Assembly (NCBI GenBank): GCA_903834675.1
Contig: CAILKC010000003.1
Location: forward strand, 1-5,092
Length of the DNA: 5,092 bases
DNA from: an uncultured Victivallales bacterium
GTDB lineage: Bacteria > Verrucomicrobiota > Lentisphaeria > Oligosphaerales > JAFGRS01
Direction of reading: 5' to 3'
Shown here: positions 1 through 5,092 of the stretch, one piece after another
Layout: every line of letters begins with the position of its first letter
How positions within the stretch are numbered: the stretch's first letter is position 1
Notes under the pieces: generated by a model
Told to the model about the DNA's origin: nothing
The model's input: the letters and a program-made list of their open reading frames with translations, nothing else
Database searches by the model: none
Made by a program: the position numbers and the translations under genes

Positions 1-62
1 ACTCTCGCCAGGCTCCGCAGTCCGAGCACGGGCATCTCCAGGCCCAGCCGAGCACGCTTGCG

Positions 63-269
63 TCAAGCCGACGCCCCCCTCAAGATCGCTCTCTTCATCC
101 TGGGGGCGGTCGCCTGATCCAACCGATTATTGTGGCCATAGGCAACGGCCGCAACCAAAGCACCGGCGAGCACCATCCAGGTGAGGGTGGGCTCGGCTGC
201 GGTTGCTTTGGAATCAGCCTTGAGACTTACGGGCGAAGCCGGTTGCGTCTTGTTCTTTCTCTCTTTCAG
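63..269 (-). CDS. Possible small single-pass membrane protein, or readthrough extension of the lyase
   Basis: Not a recognised family. The lyase frame reopens immediately after its TGA (273-275) and runs 68 codons to another TGA at 63-65. Read from the CTG at 267-269, the product has a lysine-rich start (MKERKNK), a Pro/Ala/Ser/Lys linker to about residue 27, a hydrophobic segment at about residues 29-45 (LTWMVLAGALVAAVAYG) and a basic tail containing RMKRAILRG. By hand count about 47 of 68 codons end in G or C, compatible with coding but not proof. No ATG, GTG or TTG precedes the linker. The CTG has GGAG (276-279) six bases upstream, so coupled initiation is possible. The in-frame ATG at 174-176 would give only 37 aa and lacks a visible Shine-Dalgarno. 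The alternatives are UGA readthrough, adding a membrane anchor to the lyase, or a chance open frame. The product and its start are inference. Confidence 0.33.
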   Translation of the reverse strand: MKERKNKTQPASPVSLKADSKATAAEPTLTWMVLAGALVAAVAYGHNNRLDQATAPRMKRAILRGASA

Positions 270-272
270 ACG

Positions 273-3200
273 TCACTCCACTGGCAGCAGTGCCAGGTAG
301 TCGAGATTGCAGCCGCGGTTATCCGTGTTCTCCAGGGTAAGCCGGTGCATCCCCGGGGTGAGGTCGAGGACCAGTACCGCGCCGTCTACCGTCAGGGTGG
401 CGTGCTCCCAGTCGAAGGCCATCTCACCGAAGCCGCCCGTGGAGGGCAGGACGGCGGTGCCCAAGGCCTTGCCGTCGACCGCGACCGCGCGGTTGGCGCC
501 CACGGGGGTGCAGTAGCGCACGGTAAGCTTGTAGCGGCCGGCCTTCGGCGCATTCAGGGTCCAGCCGAGGGTATGCCCGGCCTTGTCCCAATGCGAGAAA
601 GCCTTCCCCAGGGTGCCGGCCTTATCGTCGCGGACATGCACTTCGCCGCCGCTCTGTTCCGTGAAGGCTTCAGCCTGCACCAGGCCGTCGGCTTTGAGGA
701 AGGGACTGGCGGTGGTGACGGTGACCTGGCCGGTGAGCCGGCAGTCCGCGGCGGTCAGCACGGCGTGAAGGGTGGCGCTGGCGGCGGCGGGGGCCTCGCG
801 GGTGACTGTGGCCCAGGCGACCAGACGCTCTCCCGCCTTGAGGTCGACCGCGAACTCGGTGGGATCGAGCCGCAGGCCGACGGGAGCCTGCAGCTCGACC
901 TTGCCTTTGAGTCCGGCGGCAAGGGGCGCGCAGACGACCACGCGGCAGGCCGGGTCGGCGCCCTTGTTCATCTGGGTAAGGTTCAGGTTGTGCGAGAGGG
1001 CCTCCGGGAGGTAGGACAGAGTGGGGTCCTGGGAGTAGCCCATGGAATTCATGGCGGTGCATGAGCGGTAGACGGGATCTTGCAGCAGGCAGACGCGGCG
1101 GTCCATGGCCGGAACCGTGGTCGAGTAGAGCCGCAGTTCGCCCTTCTCGCTGACGATGATTTCCTCGCGCCAGTCGCCCAGGACATCGGCCGTGGTCACG
1201 CGCGAGCCCCGGATGGCCTCGCTGACGACGCCGCCCTGGTAGTCGGAGATCTTGCCGCCGGCAATCTCGCGCTGCAGGTCGGCGTCCCAATAGAGCGTGC
1301 TGAGCCCGAAGCCATAGGAGGCGTCCTTGCCACTGCCGAGCAGAGTGCCAGCGGCAGCGAAGAGCCAGTGCTGTTCGGTGAGTTTGTGGTCGCCCGAGGA
1401 ATCCGCGCCGTAGACCTCCATGCCGGCCACGGTGGGATCGATATCGGCACAGAATCCTTTGCCGTGGACATGCTCGGTGGGGACATCGAGGCTCCAGTAG
1501 GTCTTGCCGGTGGCGGCATTGACCAGATTGAGGCCCCCGCCGTTCTTCTGCGCCGTCTCCATCACGTAGGCGATCTCCATGCCCGGCTTTGACGGATCGA
1601 CATCGGACAGGTAGGCGGCGTCGGGATGCCCACGGCCGGTGGTCCACAACGGCGCGCCGTCATCGTCCAGCACCACGCTGCCCAGAATCACTTCGTCGCG
1701 ACCATCGGAGTCCACGTCCGCACAGACGCAGAAGTGCGCCCCCTGGCCACGGTACTCGCGCCCAAGAGCGGCATTGTCATACTGCCAAAGCGGCTGCAGC
1801 TTGCCATCCGCCAACTGGTAGGCCTCGGCGCGCATGAACGAGTAGGTGCCGCGCAGAGCGAGCAGGCAGGGCGTCTTGCCGTCCAGATACGCCACCGCGA
1901 TCTGGTTTCGTGAGAACAGGTTATAGTCCGCGAAGCCCTCTCGGGCTGGCCAGGGGACGCGGACGATCTCGGCGCCAGTCATGCCGTCCCAGACGACCAG
2001 AGATTCGGGGCCGGTGGAAACGCGGCCATCGGCGTCGCGCGGATCGCCTTCACCGATCTTCGCCGCCACTTCGGCGCGGCCATCGCCATTGAGGTCGTAG
2101 ACGATGTAGGGCGAGTACCAGACCCCTTGCTCGATGGCCCAGCCGAGGTCATGGCGCCAGAGGAAGGTGCCATCGGCCAGGTAGGCCTCGAGCTTGTAGG
2201 TGTCCGTCGACTTCAGCCAGTACTTGACGTACGGGTCGACATTGCCATCGGGATGCTTGATGACGTAGTCGGGGGTGCCGTCGCCATTGAGGTCAGCGAT
2301 GCCGACCCGCGCAAACCGCGTCTCCGGGTCCTGCAGCTTGAGGCGGACGTAGGCGGCTTCGCCATTGAGGCGCTCCAGCGCCAGGGCGCTGCCAGCGAGG
2401 GCGCCCGGGGCGTTGACCGGTCTGACGCTGTAGGTGGGCGTCGTTGCAGGTGCCTTTTCATCCATGAAATCCGTCGTTACAGTGACCGGATTGGCGGTGA
2501 GTTTCTGCGGCTCGGCGGGGCCCAGGCTCCGATAGACATCGAAGGCAATGTCCGCGGGGTCTGTCTTGAGCAGGCGCCAGCTCAGGTAGACGCTGCCATC
2601 GGCTCGGCGCTGGGCCAGCAGACCGCGATCGAGGGGCTCGAGGGGGCGCTCCGTGGCCCAGCCGGTGACCTTGGCCCGTGGGGGGATCTCAAGTTTCTCG
2701 GCGACGATGGAGATATCGTCGACATAGCTGTCGGTGAGCCCGCCCCCGGTCACCCGCACGACCAGCTCATTGACGCTGGGCGGAACGCTGAAATAGGCCT
2801 GGACGGGCGTCCAGACTGCCGTGGCGCCGGCGGCCCGGGCGAGGCCCAGTTCCCAGCTCACCAACTGGCCATCCTTATAGCCGGCAGCACAGACATTGAC
2901 CGGCGTCCCCTTGACCCAGGCCCGGAGGCAGAAGTCGGAACCGGGCAGGACGGGATAGCGGTTGCCGTGGGTATAGGCCCAGTCCTTCTCGCCGCTGTGG
3001 GTGAGGCGCACACAGCGCTCGCCGGCGTGCTTGTCGGCCTGCACGGACTCGGCTTTGCCCTTGCCCTCTTCGCGGCTCCACCAGGCCCAGCGCTGCGGCA
3101 AGCCGACGGCGTCCACCTGCTCGAAGTCGGCATTCTGGATGCCATCCAGCAGCGTCGTGACGCGGTCCAGGTGAATCACATCCAGGTAGGCGCTGCCGCA

Positions 3201-3659
3201 GGTTTCGGGCGTGGGCATGGCGAAACGGTCGTCCACCCAGAATTCAAAGGTGCCCGCGGCAATCTCCACATTTGCGAACGCAGCGCCCCGTCCCTGGTAG
3301 CGTTGCCATTCCTTGCCATCGCGCGAGATGCCCAGCACACGATTCGGGGCAAAGCTGATGGAGTAGATGCCTTTAGGGATGTCGCCAAGGCGGAGGTGCA
3401 AGGCCGGGGCGCCCTCTTCAGAGGTGGCCCGGTCGGCCTTGACGACCGGGCTCTGGAGGGTCACGCCTCCGGACCACTTCGCCTCCTTGTTGGCATCGGT
3501 GCTCCAGAGATTCCAGTGCGTTTCCGAGAACTTATCCTTCAGCAGAGCCTCCTGGTTGACGACCACGGTCTCTGCCTCGAACGACAGTTGCGCGGCCACG
3601 GGCAGGGCGGCGAGGAGAGCCCCCAGCCAGGGCCTCCAGGTCTGAATCAGGCGTGTCAT
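273..3659 (-). CDS. Exported multi-domain rhamnogalacturonan lyase, PL11 (YesW-like)
   Basis: Predicted to cleave the rhamnose-galacturonate backbone of rhamnogalacturonan I by beta-elimination outside the cytoplasm. The protein is 1128 aa, against roughly 600 for a simple PL11 enzyme. Residues 1-23 look like a signal peptide: a basic start, hydrophobic WLGALLAALPVAA, cleavage likely after A23. Residues 24-168 are an unassigned beta-rich region ending SAYLDVIHL. Residues 170-320 resemble a CBM4/9-type sandwich (NADFE near the start, SYVDDISI at the end). Residues 338-425 hold the PL11 N-terminal fold (LDRGLLAQ, SVYLSWRLLKTDPAD). Residues 436-885 are the beta-propeller, with Ca-binding-type loops DLNGDGTPD (456-464), DLNGDG (522-527) and DVDSDG (648-653), plus GQGAH (638-642), LGDWREE (827-833) and GYSQDP (874-879). 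Residues 905-985 look Ig/NEW3-like, and 990-1126 CBM35/6-like. The start was chosen for the ATGA overlap with the esterase stop, an AAGGAG site upstream and the signal peptide. Family confidence is high; exact linkage and activity are inferred. Confidence 0.92.
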   Translation of the reverse strand: MTRLIQTWRPWLGALLAALPVAAQLSFEAETVVVNQEALLKDKFSETHWNLWSTDANKEAKWSGGVTLQSPVVKADRATSEEGAPALHLRLGDIPKGIYSISFAPNRVLGISRDGKEWQRYQGRGAAFANVEIAAGTFEFWVDDRFAMPTPETCGSAYLDVIHLDRVTTLLDGIQNADFEQVDAVGLPQRWAWWSREEGKGKAESVQADKHAGERCVRLTHSGEKDWAYTHGNRYPVLPGSDFCLRAWVKGTPVNVCAAGYKDGQLVSWELGLARAAGATAVWTPVQAYFSVPPSVNELVVRVTGGGLTDSYVDDISIVAEKLEIPPRAKVTGWATERPLEPLDRGLLAQRRADGSVYLSWRLLKTDPADIAFDVYRSLGPAEPQKLTANPVTVTTDFMDEKAPATTPTYSVRPVNAPGALAGSALALERLNGEAAYVRLKLQDPETRFARVGIADLNGDGTPDYVIKHPDGNVDPYVKYWLKSTDTYKLEAYLADGTFLWRHDLGWAIEQGVWYSPYIVYDLNGDGRAEVAAKIGEGDPRDADGRVSTGPESLVVWDGMTGAEIVRVPWPAREGFADYNLFSRNQIAVAYLDGKTPCLLALRGTYSFMRAEAYQLADGKLQPLWQYDNAALGREYRGQGAHFCVCADVDSDGRDEVILGSVVLDDDGAPLWTTGRGHPDAAYLSDVDPSKPGMEIAYVMETAQKNGGGLNLVNAATGKTYWSLDVPTEHVHGKGFCADIDPTVAGMEVYGADSSGDHKLTEQHWLFAAAGTLLGSGKDASYGFGLSTLYWDADLQREIAGGKISDYQGGVVSEAIRGSRVTTADVLGDWREEIIVSEKGELRLYSTTVPAMDRRVCLLQDPVYRSCTAMNSMGYSQDPTLSYLPEALSHNLNLTQMNKGADPACRVVVCAPLAAGLKGKVELQAPVGLRLDPTEFAVDLKAGERLVAWATVTREAPAAASATLHAVLTAADCRLTGQVTVTTASPFLKADGLVQAEAFTEQSGGEVHVRDDKAGTLGKAFSHWDKAGHTLGWTLNAPKAGRYKLTVRYCTPVGANRAVAVDGKALGTAVLPSTGGFGEMAFDWEHATLTVDGAVLVLDLTPGMHRLTLENTDNRGCNLDYLALLPVE

Positions 3660-4606
3660 CGAAGGGTGTCTCCTTGGCACAATGCGGCGAACGCCGCCGC
3701 CGCGGCTTGTTTCACGGGGGCGTCCCCGGCGCAGTGCCAATGGCCGGCTTCAAGCACAAACGTCTGCCGGTACGCAGCCGGGATCGCGTTGTTCACCGCG
3801 AACTGTCCCGGTGGCACCACGGCGGGGTCGAAGAGCGCCGGCGTACAGACTACCGGCACCCGGATGCGCGTTGCCGCGGTGGCCGCATCGTAGTAGGCCA
3901 GGACCGCGGTGACGTCCGGGTGCTCGGCGTGGTACTGCCGCACCGACTCGCCGCTGCCGTTGGACGGGAAGCGCAGCCGTAGCGGGTGGTGTCCAAAGGT
4001 GGGTACGTCGAGGTAGCCAGCACGCAGCCGAGGGTCCCAGGGCAGGGCCAGAGCCCCCAGGCCACCGCCGAAGCTGCCGCCGCTGTAGACCAGGTTCGTC
4101 GCCGTGTCCGGGTACAGTTCCAGCAGCACCGACGCAGCCCGCCAGAGGTCGGCTACGGCGCCCCGCAGGATGTAGGTCTCGCGGGACTGAATGCCACAGA
4201 GCACGTGCTGGCTGGACCTCCAGGGGAACTCGGGAGCCGTCGACAGACCAAAGCCGCGGATGCAGGGCACGATCACGGTCAGATGGCGGCGCAGTTCCGG
4301 CGCCGCAAAGACGCCATAGCCATGCCCGACCACCAGCCCGCCGCGGGAGTCCTGCGGGCGCGACACAAAGGCGCCCAGGCGCGCCCCGCCGAGCGCCTCG
4401 AAGCGGACCTCGAACACCTCGGTTTCGGGGTCCGGGGACCAGATACGACGAACCTCGGGCGCCGAGCGCAGAGCGAGCGTCTCCGCGTAGGTCGCCCGCC
4501 AGAACTCAGCGAAGTCGGGCGGCTCGGTGTCGGGGGGCGTAACCGCAAGCAATTGCGCCTGGCTGTATCCGCAAGTCGGGTCAAACGGGAAGGTATGGTT
4601 GATCAT
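3656..4606 (-). CDS. AXE1/CE7-like acetyl esterase (alpha/beta-hydrolase)
   Basis: A 316-aa serine esterase of the acetyl xylan esterase / cephalosporin-C deacetylase type, close to the usual length (about 320). It probably removes O-acetyl groups from plant-derived sugars. The start has the family's opening region ending in PPDFAEFW (29-36). HGYG (95-98) fits the oxyanion region, and RGFG (117-120) sits where CE7 has RGQ. GIQSRETYILRGAVADLWRA (138-157) matches the conserved helix before the nucleophile. GGSFGG (176-181) places the serine at S178, D260 lies in LFDPAVVPP, and H289 in AGHWH. Three signatures deviate from canonical CE7: RGQ to RGF, SQGG to SFGG, and HE to HW, so the substrate should not be assumed to be xylan or cephalosporin. 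No signal peptide is visible, implying a cytoplasmic enzyme, unlike the exported lyase encoded next. A TAG at 4640-4642 blocks the frame upstream, which supports this start. Pairing with an RG lyase suggests acetylated RG-I oligosaccharides as substrate (inference). Confidence 0.87.
   Translation of the reverse strand: MINHTFPFDPTCGYSQAQLLAVTPPDTEPPDFAEFWRATYAETLALRSAPEVRRIWSPDPETEVFEVRFEALGGARLGAFVSRPQDSRGGLVVGHGYGVFAAPELRRHLTVIVPCIRGFGLSTAPEFPWRSSQHVLCGIQSRETYILRGAVADLWRAASVLLELYPDTATNLVYSGGSFGGGLGALALPWDPRLRAGYLDVPTFGHHPLRLRFPSNGSGESVRQYHAEHPDVTAVLAYYDAATAATRIRVPVVCTPALFDPAVVPPGQFAVNNAIPAAYRQTFVLEAGHWHCAGDAPVKQAAAAAFAALCQGDTLR
3670..3675 (-). promoter_or_regulatory. Shine-Dalgarno site of the lyase gene
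   Basis: On the minus strand this reads AAGGAG, ten bases before the ATG at 3657-3659. It lies inside the last codons of the esterase gene. It decides the lyase start: an in-frame ATG at 3740 would add 27 arginine-rich residues before the signal peptide and overlap the esterase by 85 bases. The start codon shares ATGA (3656-3659) with the esterase stop, so the two genes are probably translationally coupled. Confidence 0.75.
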
Positions 4607-4617
4607 GGCGGCGTGTA

Positions 4618-4621
4618 TCCT
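4618..4621 (-). promoter_or_regulatory. Weak Shine-Dalgarno of the esterase gene
   Basis: The minus strand reads AGGA eleven bases before the ATG at 4604-4606. Match and spacing are mediocre. No better purine-rich site is close to that start, and the frame upstream closes at 4640-4642, so this ATG remains the best choice. Confidence 0.35.
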
Positions 4622-4759
4622 GCTGGCAATGCACTGCGCCTACCGGGGTGCCGTTGTGCGCCCCGCGGGTTCGCCTCCGCGTCAGACCAAGGGGTTGCAG
4701 TCGTCCGCTGCAGGCCGGAAGCGGTCCTCTGCCCTTGGGTTGGCGCCCGGGAGCGGGTT

Positions 4760-4773
4760 CGGGGCGCGCCCCG
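4760..4773. repeat. Perfect 14-bp GC-only palindrome
   Basis: The sequence CGGGGCGCGCCCCG equals its own reverse complement. It lies about 154 bases upstream of the esterase ATG, just downstream (on the minus strand) of the TAGACTAT element. It could be an operator-type site for a dimeric regulator or a chance product of high GC content. No second copy was seen in the window. Confidence 0.5.
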
Positions 4774-4866
4774 CGAGCGGCATAGTCTAGCCTGTAATCC
4801 GGCACTGGCCTAGCGCACACCCTGTGGCACGCGCCTGAAGCGGGGCTATCGTTCCGACCGCAAACG

Positions 4867-5092
4867 GCGGAGGCCCACCGCATCTCCACCAAACCGCGGT
4901 GGAGCCCACCGCATCTCCAGCGCATTCCCCTGGAGAGACGCCTGGCCTCAGGCGAGCGGTGGCGGCCCACCGCATCTCCACCAAACCGCGGTGGAGCCCA
5001 CCGCATCTCCAGCGCATTCCCCTGGAGAGACGCCTGGCCTCAGGCGAGCGGTGGCGGCCCACCGCATCTCCAGCGTATTCCCCTGGAGAGAC
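4867..5092. repeat. 92-bp tandem repeat array with internal 16-mer and hairpins
   Basis: Two identical 92-bp units (4873-4964 and 4965-5056) are followed by a partial third (5057-5092) cut by the window edge. The 16-mer GCCCACCGCATCTCCA starts at 4873, 4904, 4965, 4996 and 5057, so spacing alternates 31, 61, 31, 61. A 15-base spacer and a 45-base spacer alternate. In the partial unit the 16-mer runs straight into the long-spacer sequence, with one C-to-T change at 5076. Inverted repeats are dense: CTCCACC/GGTGGAG, TCTCCAG/CTGGAGA, CGCCTG/CAGGCG and GCGGTGG/CCACCGC. The period is not a multiple of three, so successive copies fall in different frames, which argues against a protein repeat. It lies outside the operon on its 5' side. 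It may be a REP/BIME-like palindromic intergenic repeat; no known family is recognised. Confidence 0.9.
4896..4912. repeat. Hairpin of the repeat, GCGGTGG-AGC-CCACCGC
   Basis: A 7-bp perfect stem with a three-base loop whose right arm is the start of a 16-mer. The same stem recurs at 4956-4973 with loop CGGC. A weaker version lies at 4867-4881, where the central T-A pair is replaced by an A-A mismatch. In the short-spacer half the left arm can pair instead with the preceding CTCCACC (4884-4890 with 4898-4904), so two mutually exclusive folds exist. Confidence 0.6.

Larger units (their letters stand above)
4607..4866. other. Non-coding upstream region of the operon
   Basis: About 260 bases of GC-rich sequence between the esterase start and the repeat array. 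No frame on either strand gives a protein-like product; the open frames that cross it are arginine-rich and run into the repeats or antisense to the esterase. It must hold the promoter if the operon is transcribed from here. The only minus-strand element resembling a -10 box is TAGACTAT (4783-4790), with no matching -35 box. A short hairpin (TGCAG 4696-4700 with CTGCA 4708-4712) and a 14-bp palindrome (4760-4773) are present. Nothing else was recognised. Confidence 0.6.

Noticed and set aside
1..35. Possible gene start on the minus strand at the ATG at 33-35 (MPVLGLRSLARV)
   Set aside because: Only twelve codons are visible, and GGAG directly abuts the ATG, which is too close for a usual Shine-Dalgarno.
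32..41. GCATCTCCAG near the left end as another copy of the right-hand repeat
   Set aside because: Only ten bases match and the flanks do not resemble the repeat spacers; chance similarity is likely.
56..68. Hairpin GCTTG-CGT-CAAGC over the stop of the 63-269 frame as a terminator
   Set aside because: The stem is only five base pairs and no T-tract follows on either strand.
1..117. Plus-strand frame ending in a hydrophobic stretch (ALFILGAVA) at a TGA at 115-117, as the 3' end of a gene
   Set aside because: Only 38 codons, Ser/Arg-rich, and opposite the more protein-like 63-269 frame; not supportable from this window.
132..1064. 310-codon open frame on the plus strand
   Set aside because: Gly- and Arg-rich composition with no domain; antisense to the lyase C-terminus and to the 63-269 frame.
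3660..3740. Longer lyase start at the in-frame ATG at 3740
   Set aside because: It would add 27 arginine-rich residues ahead of a good signal peptide and overlap the esterase by 85 bases, whereas the inner ATG has an AAGGAG site and an ATGA overlap.
2127..3893. 588-codon open frame on the plus strand
   Set aside because: It is antisense to both the lyase and the esterase, has no recognisable domain, and is explained by high third-position GC in the real genes.
4783..4790. TAGACTAT on the minus strand as a sigma-70 -10 box
   Set aside because: No acceptable -35 hexamer lies 16-18 bases upstream, so it is mentioned only within the upstream region.
4581..5062. Minus-strand open frames (4581-5006 and 4787-5062) encoding repeated MRW-containing peptides
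   Set aside because: The peptides come from the DNA repeats. The 92-bp period shifts frame at each copy, and the frames are rich in Arg, Gly and Cys without a domain.
4867..5092. CRISPR array
   Set aside because: The spacers are 15 and 45 bases, alternate, and are identical between units; repeats are only 16 bases and no cas gene is seen.

Overview
The window holds a compact two-gene operon on the minus strand. It looks like a pectin (rhamnogalacturonan I) utilisation module, with a repeat array on its 5' side. The DNA is GC-rich, and third-position GC bias produces several long antisense shadow frames. The lyase is a large, exported, multi-domain protein with several non-catalytic beta-sandwich modules. 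This style is common in polysaccharide-degrading Verrucomicrobia, Lentisphaerae, Planctomycetes, Armatimonadetes and Acidobacteria. That taxonomic reading is an inference from style only; no marker gene is present.

Layout, read in the direction of transcription (right to left). Positions 4867-5092 carry a tandem repeat with an exact 92-bp period. It is built from a recurring 16-mer that lies between short inverted repeats, and it runs off the right edge of the window. Positions 4607-4866 are a GC-rich non-coding upstream region with a perfect 14-bp palindrome. Positions 3656-4606 encode a 316-aa alpha/beta-hydrolase of the acetyl xylan esterase / cephalosporin-C deacetylase (AXE1, CE7-like) type, with no signal peptide. 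Its stop overlaps the start of the next gene as ATGA. Positions 273-3659 encode a 1128-aa exported rhamnogalacturonan lyase of the PL11 (YesW-like) type with extra N- and C-terminal modules.

Directly after the lyase TGA the same frame stays open to position 63 for another 68 codons. The conceptual product is a lysine-rich linker, one hydrophobic segment and a basic tail. There is no ATG, GTG or TTG at its head, only a CTG preceded by GGAG. It could be a CTG-started, translationally coupled small membrane protein, a leaky-stop membrane-anchor extension of the lyase, or chance. This is the least conventional coding signal in the window.

Working model (inference): the exported lyase cuts the rhamnose-galacturonate backbone of RG-I outside the cytoplasm, using its beta-sandwich modules to hold the polymer. 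The leaderless esterase removes acetyl groups from the imported oligosaccharides. The ATGA overlap ties synthesis of the two together. No tRNA, rRNA, CRISPR array, transposase or convincing terminator was seen.
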